This document shows, piece after piece, positions 1-4,693 of a DNA stretch of 10,621 nt. The notes under the pieces are model-generated. The model worked only from the letters and a program-made list of their open reading frames with translations, made no database searches and was not told where the DNA came from. The position numbers were made by a program, and so were the translations under genes. The stretch covers positions 1-10,621 of the forward strand of contig JAZKYL010000010.1 in the NCBI GenBank assembly GCA_045612105.1, read 5' to 3'. This stretch comes from SVTX01 sp045612105. Its GTDB lineage: Bacteria > Bacillota > Clostridia > Oscillospirales > CAG-272. Position 1 is the stretch's first letter. Each line of letters begins with the position of its first letter.

Positions 1-284
1 AGCAAGAATTTTTTTATTTGTGTTATTTCCTTTTGTGCGCATTTTTTCTCTTCATAGTCGTCAAAACAAGTGTATTCAAATTCTATATTGATTGAAAAGC
101 CTTCATAATAGCCCGGCTCTATTGCCACGTTAAAATAATAAAAGCTGTATTTGTCTAACGCGTAGCGCGCTTGTTCAAAACAATCATTGATAAATTCATA
201 ATAATATTCTTCTTCATAGTCAATATTGCTGCAATCATACCCTATTGTGATAAATTCGCTTGTTTTATAGTTTATTGTACCCAT
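1..284 (-). CDS. Small hypothetical protein, C-terminus cut by the window edge
   Basis: The minus-strand reading frame starts with ATG at 284 and stays open to base 1, giving 94 complete codons. The protein begins MGTINYKTSEFITIGYDC and is rich in acidic and aromatic residues, with a Tyr/Glu-rich run near residues 23-31. A GGGGG ribosome binding site lies 7 bases upstream of the ATG (complement of 292-296), which fixes the start. From memory this resembles a family of unknown function that is frequent on mobile elements of gut Clostridia and usually extends well beyond this point, so the C-terminal part is missing here. It is the most downstream visible member of the leftward operon. No catalytic motif, signal peptide or membrane segment is visible. 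The coding call is good; function is unknown. Confidence 0.8.
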   Translation of the reverse strand, partial: MGTINYKTSEFITIGYDCSNIDYEEEYYYEFINDCFEQARYALDKYSFYYFNVAIEPGYYEGFSINIEFEYTCFDDYEEKKCAQKEITQIKKFL

Positions 285-302
285 AATATAACCCCCTGTA
301 TT

Positions 303-383
303 TTACTTGTATTTTTTAGCTAATTCAAAAATAATACCAATTGGAAAATATATAATCGCGATAATGATAATAATTAGGATCAC
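303..383 (-). CDS. 26-aa single-span hydrophobic microprotein (GTG start)
   Basis: This very short frame encodes 26 residues, starting (M)ILIIIIIAIIYFPIGII and ending in a charged FELAKKYK tail. It therefore looks like one membrane-spanning helix (about residues 2-18) with a positively charged, probably cytoplasmic C-terminus. The GTG start (383-381) overlaps the TGA stop (382-380) of the 77-aa gene upstream as GTGA, a typical translational-coupling arrangement. A GGGGG ribosome binding site (complement of 391-395) lies 7 bases before the GTG, the same spacing as in its neighbours. That shared architecture is the main reason to believe it is translated, because the length alone proves nothing. 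Possible roles include a small membrane effector or regulator, but nothing identifies one. Confidence 0.6.
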   Translation of the reverse strand: MILIIIIIAIIYFPIGIIFELAKKYK

Positions 384-613
384 GGCCGCGCCCCCTCTAT
401 ATAAAAGCTAGTGTAACGGCCTAATTCAGAATTACAGTTATAATATTCAAATTCATTTATCAGGCGGTCAAAATCCGCGTTTTCAAGGTTATTTTTGCAT
501 ATCTTAAAACCGGTCAACCACGCGCCCCCCGGCGCGCACTTGCAAGGGATTATAATAAGCTCTTTACCGTCGTTGAATAGTTTGCGCGCCGTGTCTTTTC
601 TGATCTTTACCAT
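380..613 (-). CDS. Hypothetical protein, 77 aa
   Basis: The product is a 77-residue mixed-charge soluble protein starting MVKIRKDTARKLFNDGKEL, with Cys at residues 24 and 26 (PCKCAPGG) and further Cys at about 39 and 60. No recognisable domain is seen. The start is supported by GGGGG (complement of 622-626) 8 bases upstream of the ATG. That ribosome binding site lies inside the last codons of the preceding 48-aa gene. Its stop overlaps the GTG of the 26-aa membrane microprotein. Position and spacing show it is part of the leftward polycistronic unit. Function is unknown. Confidence 0.75.
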   Translation of the reverse strand: MVKIRKDTARKLFNDGKELIIIPCKCAPGGAWLTGFKICKNNLENADFDRLINEFEYYNCNSELGRYTSFYIEGARP

Positions 614-617
614 ATTG

Positions 618-764
618 TCAGCCCCCTATAATTACGGCAAAATTGCCGTTTTTTGTTTTTCGTAATGTTATATTGTAAAAATCGCGTTTGGCTGCCTGTA
701 TAGCGTTTTCGCGCTTGATAGCGTTTATAGCGTCGTCAAGTGTTAGGAAATACTTATAAGTCAT
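618..764 (-). CDS. Hypothetical protein, 48 aa
   Basis: This is a short gene that fills what would otherwise be a gap in the operon. The 48-residue product starts MTYKYFLTLDDAINAIKREN and ends NFAVIIGG, with an amphipathic, Ala/Lys-rich middle. A run of six G (complement of 772-777) lies 7 bases upstream of the ATG, directly after the stop codon of the upstream 109-aa gene. The last codons contain the ribosome binding site of the 77-aa gene, so the two are packed as tightly as possible. No domain is recognised. The shared ribosome-binding-site type, spacing and strand give good confidence that it is real. Confidence 0.7.
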   Translation of the reverse strand: MTYKYFLTLDDAINAIKRENAIQAAKRDFYNITLRKTKNGNFAVIIGG

Positions 765-777
765 GATATCGCCCCCC

Positions 778-1107
778 TTAAAGCCCGTATACGTTCGGGT
801 GTGAACGGCTATAGTCTATCGCGCTATATGCACGGTCAACCGGTATATAATTGATATGGTAGTACGAATAACGCGCCTCTACTATTTCGTCGCAATCCTT
901 AAAAATAACGTTGATAATAAAGGCAAGATCGCCCGCCGTGTTTTTTTCGGCGCTCTGTCCGTAATGTTGCCAACGAATAAAGCTACCCGCCGGCGACGCT
1001 TGAATAGTACCCACGCCGCCGATATTATTTTTAACGCCTGTAAAAACCGCGCCGGCGTTTATCTTTTCCCAAATTGCTTTTATTTCTTGTACCGTGTACT
1101 TTTTCAT
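778..1107 (-). CDS. Hypothetical protein, 109 aa
   Basis: The product starts MKKYTVQEIKAIWEKINAGA and contains a Gly-rich segment (GVKNNIGGVGTIQASPAG, about residues 24-41) followed by FIRWQHYG. The C-terminal half is Tyr-rich (YSYYHINY). It is probably a small alpha/beta protein without signal peptide or membrane helix. The ATG overlaps the stop of the next gene upstream as ATGA, and GGGGG (complement of 1115-1119) lies 7 bases before the start. I recall similar unknown proteins from Clostridia mobile elements, but I cannot assign a family name or function. It belongs to the leftward operon. Confidence 0.78.
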   Translation of the reverse strand: MKKYTVQEIKAIWEKINAGAVFTGVKNNIGGVGTIQASPAGSFIRWQHYGQSAEKNTAGDLAFIINVIFKDCDEIVEARYSYYHINYIPVDRAYSAIDYSRSHPNVYGL

Positions 1108-1319
1108 GATTGCGCCCCCTCTACAAATTTAATTACATAATCCTTGATAAGTCCGTCGTATGTTTTGACAATTGTTTCGTAAACGGCCGGGCCGTCGGGA
1201 TCAATAATATATACCCGATAGCGCGGGTTGCCGTTTACGTCGTTTTTTTCTTTTGTGTAGAAATAATTAATTGCGATATGGTCAATTACTACCGTTTTCA
1301 GATCATGTACTTTTTTCAT
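1104..1319 (-). CDS. Hypothetical protein, 71 aa
   Basis: The product starts MKKVHDLKTVVIDHIAINYF and includes the segment NGNPRYRVYIIDPDGPAVYE, which looks like a small beta-sheet protein. Both ends overlap neighbours: its ATG shares a base with the TAA of the 128-aa gene (TAATG), and its TGA overlaps the ATG of the 109-aa gene (ATGA). Six G (complement of 1327-1332) sit 7 bases before the ATG. This double overlap implies coupled translation of three consecutive genes. No catalytic motif is visible and function is unknown. Confidence 0.8.
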   Translation of the reverse strand: MKKVHDLKTVVIDHIAINYFYTKEKNDVNGNPRYRVYIIDPDGPAVYETIVKTYDGLIKDYVIKFVEGAQS

Positions 1320-1705
1320 TATTTAGCCCCCCTTAAAAGCTCTGAATAAATTAGTTTTGATAACATTGTTTCGGCCGCTGCCTCTGAATATTTGCTTTTT
1401 TCGTTTTCCGTTTGCTCTAACATATCGCCCAAAACGTCAACCGCCGAATATAAGTAGTAATAGCTTGTATGTAGTACGGACGGCAGCCCCGCGCACCAAT
1501 CCACAAATACGTCCTGATAAGTCATACGCGCGGCGCGCATGTATTCAATAGAATAATATTTTTCTTTTTCAAACGTGATCAGAATAAAGCGGGCTATTTC
1601 CGGCCACGTGTCCGGCGGCGTCTCTGTATAATTCGACGCGTCGAATTGTTCAATAATAAATTTGCGAATATTTTCGCGGGCCTGTTTGCTGTTTGTTTTT
1701 AGCAT
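1319..1705 (-). CDS. Hypothetical protein, 128 aa, first gene of the leftward operon
   Basis: This is the promoter-proximal gene of the leftward unit. The protein starts MLKTNSKQARENIRKFIIEQ and is predicted to be mainly alpha-helical, with a central FVDWCAGLPSVLHTSYYYLY segment and an acidic, Glu-rich C-terminal half. From memory this pattern (LKTNSKQARENI near the start, then DWCxGLPSxL) belongs to a family of unknown function common on mobile elements of gut Firmicutes. The start is supported by GGGGG (complement of 1716-1720) 10 bases upstream. It lies about 50 bases downstream of the predicted start of the operator-flanked promoter. The TAATG overlap couples it to the 71-aa gene. Function is unknown. 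Confidence 0.82.
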   Translation of the reverse strand: MLKTNSKQARENIRKFIIEQFDASNYTETPPDTWPEIARFILITFEKEKYYSIEYMRAARMTYQDVFVDWCAGLPSVLHTSYYYLYSAVDVLGDMLEQTENEKSKYSEAAAETMLSKLIYSELLRGAK

Positions 1706-1715
1706 GTTCTTTTAT

Positions 1716-1720
1716 CCCCC
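1716..1720 (-). promoter_or_regulatory. All-G ribosome binding site of the first leftward gene
   Basis: On the minus strand this reads GGGGG, 10 bases before the ATG at 1705. It represents a set of seven: GGGGG or GGGGGG precedes every leftward gene (complements of 292-296, 391-395, 622-626, 772-777, 1115-1119, 1327-1332 and 1716-1720), at 7-10 bases from the start. GGGGG can still pair with the CCUCC anti-Shine-Dalgarno through one G-U wobble. The rightward genes use GGAGG-type sites instead. Confidence 0.7.
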
Positions 1721-1738
1721 TTGTTTTATGCACTGTAT

Positions 1739-1754
1739 ACAGCATTTTTGCTGT
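1739..1754. promoter_or_regulatory. Operator-like palindrome, copy 1
   Basis: The sequence is ACAGCA-TTTT-TGCTGT, a perfect 6-4-6 inverted repeat. It begins at the predicted leftward transcription start (about 1755), so a bound protein would block initiation or early elongation. A separate 10-bp palindrome, CTGTATACAG (1733-1742), overlaps its left edge. Confidence 0.65.
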
Positions 1755-1761
1755 TAAATAT

Positions 1762-1790
1762 ATAATACAGCATATTTGCTGTTATTTCAA
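1762..1790 (-). promoter_or_regulatory. Leftward sigma-A-type promoter
   Basis: On the minus strand the -35 is TTGAAA (1790-1785) and the -10 is TATTAT (1767-1762), with a spacer of exactly 17 bp. Each hexamer matches consensus at five of six bases. Transcription would start near 1755 and give a leader of about 50 bases before the 128-aa gene. Palindrome copy 2 fills the spacer and copy 1 covers the start site, so repression by direct occlusion is the natural reading. Confidence 0.75.
1767..1782. promoter_or_regulatory. Operator-like palindrome, copy 2, inside promoter spacer
   Basis: The sequence is ACAGCA-TATT-TGCTGT, a perfect 6-4-6 inverted repeat. It occupies the spacer of the leftward promoter and shares its last base with the first base of the -10 hexamer. 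Its centre is about 20 bases upstream of the predicted start and 28 bases from the centre of copy 1. Confidence 0.7.
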
Positions 1791-1820
1791 TAGGTTTTCG
1801 CTATTATTTACACTTTATTA

Positions 1821-1836
1821 ACAGTATTTTTGCTGT
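1821..1836. promoter_or_regulatory. Operator-like palindrome, copy 3, upstream site
   Basis: The sequence is ACAGTA-TTTT-TGCTGT, one mismatch from a perfect inverted repeat. It lies 31 bases upstream of the leftward -35, with its centre 54 bases (about five helical turns) from copy 2. That placement suits an auxiliary site for cooperative binding or looping, though this is inference. Confidence 0.6.
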
Positions 1837-1874
1837 TTTATTTTCGTGTTAATTAAAGTGTGCTTTATGTTACA

Positions 1875-1897
1875 CCCGCCCCCCTATATGGGGCGGG
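1875..1897. repeat. G/C-rich hairpin between the divergent promoters
   Basis: CCCGCCCC (1875-1882) is perfectly complementary to GGGGCGGG (1890-1897), with a 7-base loop CCTATAT. The stem is all G/C in a region that is otherwise A/T-rich. No T-run follows on either strand, so it is not a standard intrinsic terminator. It may be a transcription insulator, a protein site, or a scar of insertion. Confidence 0.5.
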
Positions 1898-1906
1898 GAT
1901 ATATAT

Positions 1907-1926
1907 ACCGGCGCCAGCGGCCCGGT
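1907..1926. repeat. Short inverted repeat next to the G/C hairpin
   Basis: ACCGG (1907-1911) pairs with CCGGT (1922-1926) across a 10-base centre that itself begins with part of the palindrome GGCGCC (1910-1915). It follows an (AT)n run directly. The role is unknown and the arms are short enough that chance is possible. Confidence 0.3.
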
Positions 1927-2000
1927 GGATCGTCTTAGTAGAGAATTAACAAAAAAGGCGTTTTCCTTTTATGCAAGCCTACGAAATCGGCTCTGAGGGA

Positions 2001-2029
2001 TTGACAGCACAGCAATTTTGATGTACAAT
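2001..2029 (+). promoter_or_regulatory. Rightward sigma-A-type promoter for the HTH/recombinase unit
   Basis: The -35 is TTGACA (2001-2006, consensus) and the -10 is TACAAT (2024-2029, five of six), with a 17-bp spacer. Transcription should start near 2036. This excludes the upstream in-frame TTG at 2018 and ATG at 2021 as starts of the HTH gene, because they lie within or before the -10. A fourth copy of the 16-bp palindrome fills the spacer. Confidence 0.8.
2009..2024. promoter_or_regulatory. Operator-like palindrome, copy 4, in the rightward promoter
   Basis: The sequence is ACAGCA-ATTT-TGATGT, one base away from the ACAGCA-N4-TGCTGT palindrome of the leftward promoter. It lies in the 17-bp spacer and its last T is the first T of the -10. 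Copy 2 has exactly the same placement in the leftward promoter. The matching register is the main argument that this is a true operator. Confidence 0.6.
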
Positions 2030-2036
2030 AAAAACG

Positions 2037-2056
2037 CAGTGAAAATACGAACACTG
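2037..2056. promoter_or_regulatory. Inverted repeat at the start of the rightward transcript
   Basis: CAGTG (2037-2041) is complementary to CACTG (2052-2056) across a 10-base centre. It sits at about +2 to +21 of the predicted transcript, just before the ribosome binding site. It could be a second operator of a different kind or an RNA hairpin occluding translation. The arms are only five bases, so confidence is low. Confidence 0.3.
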
Positions 2057-2060
2057 GAGG
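2056..2060 (+). promoter_or_regulatory. Ribosome binding site that fixes a TTG start
   Basis: GGAGG lies 8 bases before the TTG at 2069, the ideal spacing. No ATG is placed correctly: the first in-frame ATG after it is at 2099, inside the HTH helix region. This site decides the start of the 75-aa regulator. Confidence 0.75.
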
Positions 2061-2068
2061 AGTGCAAT

Positions 2069-2296
2069 TTGAAAGCAAAAGATATTATTAAAAAAGCAAT
2101 GAGCGCAGACAAAATCACTCAAAAGGAACTGGCAGAAGCAATCGGTCTGAAATCACAGCAAGCGGTTGGTAGCCTGTTGAACAGAGAGAACGGCATGCGC
2201 TTAGATGGCTTCCTGAAAATGCTCGATGTGATGGGCTACGAGGTTGTGGTTCGCAAAAAGCTCGGTGCATCCGAAGAGTGGAAGGTTGATCAGTAA
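2069..2296 (+). CDS. Small XRE-like helix-turn-helix DNA-binding protein, 75 aa
   Basis: The product starts at TTG 2069 (M-KAKDIIKKAMSADK). Residues about 13-45 form an XRE/HTH_3-like domain: ITQKELAEAIGLKS is helix 2, and QQAVGSLLNRENGM covers the turn and recognition helix. The tail FLKMLDVMGYEVVVRKK is typical of small one-domain regulators. The start is chosen because GGAGG is 8 bases upstream and the promoter -10 at 2024-2029 rules out the longer frame. Its TAA overlaps the ATG of the serine recombinase (TAATG), so the two are translationally coupled. From memory, a small HTH protein directly before a serine recombinase is a recurring pair in Clostridia mobile elements. It may regulate its own promoter, where an operator-like palindrome lies, and possibly the leftward promoter; this is inference. 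Confidence 0.82.
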   Translation: MKAKDIIKKAMSADKITQKELAEAIGLKSQQAVGSLLNRENGMRLDGFLKMLDVMGYEVVVRKKLGASEEWKVDQ

Positions 2297-2898
2297 TGGC
2301 TAAATACTTCTCCGCTCGTGTATCGAGCAAAGACCAGAATTTAGCACGTCAGATTGCGGAAGCTGAAAAATACGGCATTCCCGCCGAAAACGTCTTCTGC
2401 GATAAAATCACAGGCAGAAAAAAAGACCGCCCCGAATACGACCGCATGAAAGCGTTGCTCGTTAAGGGCGATGAGGTTTATTTCAAAGAACTCGACCGCG
2501 TTGGCCGTGATAAGGCTTTGATCAAGGAAGAGTTGGAGTGGTTCAAGGAGCGCGGTATACTCGTTCGCGTGATGGACGTTCCCACAACGCTGATTGAGTT
2601 CCCTGCTGGTCAAGAGTGGGTCATGGAAATGGTCAACAACATTCTGATTGAGGTGCTGGGCACGATTGCCGAGCAAGAATGGAAGAAAACCAAGCAACGC
2701 CAGCGCGAGGGTATCGCCGCGATGCCTGTTGACGAAAACGGACGCAAGATTAGTAGCAAAACCGGTCGTGGCTTCGGCCGTACCGAAAAGGACGTTGATC
2801 TCGAACTGCACGCAGGCGAAAACATCACCGACGCTTGCAAGCGTTTGGGGATTAGCCGTACCACATATTATAGAAAGTTGAATGAATGTAGGGCGTAG
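2296..2898 (+). CDS. Small serine recombinase (resolvase/invertase family), 200 aa
   Basis: The protein catalyses site-specific DNA strand exchange through a phosphoserine intermediate. The N-terminal catalytic domain has the RVS motif at residues 8-10, with S10 the predicted nucleophile, and ELDRVGRD at 65-72 supplies the conserved arginines R68 and R71. The long helix around residues 112-138 (NNILIEVLGTIAEQEWKKTK) is the dimer helix. The FGR motif near residue 160 is preceded by an insert (about residues 142-158) longer than usual. Residues about 176-197 (NITDACKRLGISRTTYYRKL) form a Hin-type HTH that contacts the recombination site. At 200 aa it is a small resolvase/invertase, not a large serine phage integrase. 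It overlaps the HTH gene by one base and precedes the CoiA-like gene by 21 bases. No crossover site could be identified. Confidence 0.9.
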   Translation: MAKYFSARVSSKDQNLARQIAEAEKYGIPAENVFCDKITGRKKDRPEYDRMKALLVKGDEVYFKELDRVGRDKALIKEELEWFKERGILVRVMDVPTTLIEFPAGQEWVMEMVNNILIEVLGTIAEQEWKKTKQRQREGIAAMPVDENGRKISSKTGRGFGRTEKDVDLELHAGENITDACKRLGISRTTYYRKLNECRA

Positions 2899-2919
2899 TG
2901 TATGGAGGCATATTAGTAA

Positions 2920-4632
2920 GTGAATAAATACATGGTTGTATCCGGTGGCAAAATTGCAAAGATTCGAGATAGCATTCTTCTTGAATATATCAATATAGCC
3001 CGCACGGATCCCTTCTCTGAAGAGTTTGATAAATATTTGTTTGAGCAGTACAAAATTGTGCCTGTAATGAAGCAGCAAGCCTCTGGCGTATGCGTCATTA
3101 CTGCATTTAATTGTGTTGAAAACATCTACGGGGATGTCAAGTGGTTTAAGCTCGAAACATTCATAAAAACATATTTTGACGCTCCCGACGATCCGTTATA
3201 TGAGCTTTTAGCCAAAAAGTCTGGTCATTGCTCAAAACTACAATACGGCATCCGAGATGGGCAAGCCGTCCATATCGCTGATCTTATTAAAGAAAAGGAT
3301 CGAGGGGCTGATTGCAAGTGTATATGCCCCGAATGCAAACAACCCTTACAAGCGAGAATGGGAGAAGAGCGAATTTATCATTTTGCCCATATCAGCAAAT
3401 CGAAATGTAACATCCACCACGCACATCAAACTGCATTGCATTTATTGGCAAAAGACATTATTGCCACCCAAAAGAAAATCCTTGTCCCTGCAGGCTTAAT
3501 TGAAATAACAGAAACACAAGCGTATCTCAATTTATCTGACGAGATCAAACAACGCAGCCTTCAATTGAAAGAAATGAAAATCTCATGGCCTGAAGAGGGC
3601 GAAATCGAATTTGACGAGGTTAACCTCGAAGTAAAAGAGAATGATTTCATCCCAGATGTTGTGGCAAGAAAGCATATACGCGAAAAAGTGGCTAAATGCT
3701 ATATCGAAATTGCTGTCACACACTTTGTTGACGAAGAAAAGAAGCGGAAAATCCGTAAAAGCAAGGTGTCTTGTCTGGAAATCGATTTAAGTTGCTTTGC
3801 ATTCACCGAATTGGATGAAGAAACGCTTACGAATATAATTGTCAATTGCAAAAAAAATAAAGAATGGATATATCATAAACGGTGGAATAAGGATGTAGCC
3901 AAAATAGAAAATATGGCTCGCGAAAAATGTGATGAAGCCACTAATTCCTATAGAGAGCATCAGCGCATCACAGCAGAGATACAACGCCGAGAAGAAGAAA
4001 AACAACGCAAGGCGGAAATGAGAGAGCAACGCAAGGCGCAAGCGCCTCGATTGCTCCACGAAGCCTTTTTGCCTGAGAACTATCGCGCACGATTACAGGC
4101 AGATCGCAACGACAAGCGTTTTATCGAAGTTTTCAAAACCTTAAATATGGCACCGGTATGTGCGCAAATACCATTCTACGTAGATATCCCTATTAGTGGA
4201 GAGTTCATCTTTGATTGTGACAGACGCATCTGGCAATCCATGATATTCGATCGTTTTGTTTACCATAGAAAAAATGACCCCACAATTGATTTTGATATCC
4301 TGTATAAAAACATCGAATCTTGGATAATCAAGCACCAAACCATATTCAAGATTCGTTGGGAATACAACTACAAATGCTATGTGCACGATCTGAAACGTCA
4401 TTTGTTGCCAGATGTTATAAACCAATATATGCTCTATATTAGCCGATTAGGTTTTATTGAACCATATATTTGGGGCGGATATGACGGCATGGGTAAAGTA
4501 AAGGCGGATCATACTATTGTCCCCCCGAACCCCCAGTATGAACAGCTTTTGAAAGCAGCAATTGTTCACGCTGACCCCTACGATCCTAACATTGACGACT
4601 TCATTAGGAAATACATAAATCAAGCACAATAA
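2920..4632 (+). CDS. CoiA-like nuclease with extra N- and C-terminal regions, 570 aa
   Basis: Residues about 105-290 match the competence CoiA-like pattern. A zinc-binding segment has C136-P-E-C139, then HFAH (154-157) and C163, followed by a helical TALHLLAKDI (171-180). Next comes a PD-(D/E)XK-type core: D246 in FIPDVV and E263 in YIEIAVTH, followed by the DEEKKRKI helix. Streptococcal CoiA acts in transformation, but relatives on mobile elements are probably general DNA-processing or defence nucleases. Residues 1-100 form an unassigned N-terminal region. A highly charged coiled-coil-like stretch (about 345-375) precedes an unassigned C-terminal domain (about 380-570). The GTG at 2920 is chosen because GGAGG (2904-2908) lies 11 bases upstream; ATG at 2932 is a weaker alternative. 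It is probably co-transcribed with the recombinase. Nuclease activity is inferred. Confidence 0.8.
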   Translation: MNKYMVVSGGKIAKIRDSILLEYINIARTDPFSEEFDKYLFEQYKIVPVMKQQASGVCVITAFNCVENIYGDVKWFKLETFIKTYFDAPDDPLYELLAKKSGHCSKLQYGIRDGQAVHIADLIKEKDRGADCKCICPECKQPLQARMGEERIYHFAHISKSKCNIHHAHQTALHLLAKDIIATQKKILVPAGLIEITETQAYLNLSDEIKQRSLQLKEMKISWPEEGEIEFDEVNLEVKENDFIPDVVARKHIREKVAKCYIEIAVTHFVDEEKKRKIRKSKVSCLEIDLSCFAFTELDEETLTNIIVNCKKNKEWIYHKRWNKDVAKIENMAREKCDEATNSYREHQRITAEIQRREEEKQRKAEMREQRKAQAPRLLHEAFLPENYRARLQADRNDKRFIEVFKTLNMAPVCAQIPFYVDIPISGEFIFDCDRRIWQSMIFDRFVYHRKNDPTIDFDILYKNIESWIIKHQTIFKIRWEYNYKCYVHDLKRHLLPDVINQYMLYISRLGFIEPYIWGGYDGMGKVKADHTIVPPNPQYEQLLKAAIVHADPYDPNIDDFIRKYINQAQ

Positions 4633-4671
4633 GCCCACGAAAAGCACCTGCCGCAATGGCCGGGGCTTATT
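4628..4671 (+). repeat. Stem-loop spanning the CoiA-like stop codon
   Basis: AATAAGCCC (4628-4636) is perfectly complementary to GGGCTTATT (4663-4671), with a 26-base loop that holds a smaller GCC/GGC stem. The left arm contains the stop codon. No T-run follows, so this is not a standard terminator. It could stabilise the mRNA end or attenuate expression of the next gene. Confidence 0.45.
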
Positions 4672-4677
4672 CGTGTT
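4662..4677 (+). repeat. 16-bp direct repeat, left copy
   Basis: GGGGCTTATTCGTGTT occurs here and again, identical, at 5938-5953. The two copies bracket the PD-(D/E)XK-HTH-membrane gene. The GGGCTTA core also occurs at 6236-6242 and 9339-9345 in the junctions before the DUF262 and parvulin-like genes. Confidence 0.6.
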
Positions 4678-4693
4678 GAACAAGGAGGTTCAC

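Larger units (their letters stand above)
1706..2000. other. Non-coding divergent control region
   Basis: About 300 bases between the leftward operon and the rightward promoter hold no convincing gene. The left part (to about 1860) is very A/T-rich and contains the leftward promoter and three copies of a 16-bp palindrome. The middle (1875-1926) switches abruptly to G/C-rich sequence with two inverted repeats. The right part (1940-2000) has a weak A/T hairpin (AAAAGG at 1953-1958 with CCTTTT at 1965-1970) and nothing else I can name. An attachment site or recombinase site could be hidden here, but no matching second copy is visible in the window. Confidence 0.6.

Noticed and set aside
856..1349. 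Plus-strand frames of 94, 79 and 64 aa across the leftward genes
   Set aside because: They lie antisense to a tightly overlapping operon, lack ribosome binding sites, and have no domain-like composition.
1953..1970. Leftward-reading terminator AAAAGG...CCTTTT
   Set aside because: The stem has only two G/C pairs, and no gene that it could terminate is visible.
2018..2068. Longer N-terminus for the HTH protein (TTG 2018 or ATG 2021)
   Set aside because: These codons overlap the -10 of the promoter and lie before the predicted transcript start; TTG 2069 has an ideal GGAGG.
2296..2898. Large serine integrase or IS607-type transposase
   Set aside because: The protein is 200 aa with a C-terminal Hin-like HTH. 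It lacks the long integrase C-terminal region and the N-terminal HTH of IS607 TnpA, and no TnpB is present.
2341..3078. 245-aa minus-strand frame over the recombinase
   Set aside because: It is antisense to a protein with clear catalytic motifs, has no ribosome binding site and crosses a gene boundary.
4673..4693. Upstream in-frame GTG start for the 389-aa fusion protein
   Set aside because: The AAGGAGG lies downstream of it and points to ATG 4694.
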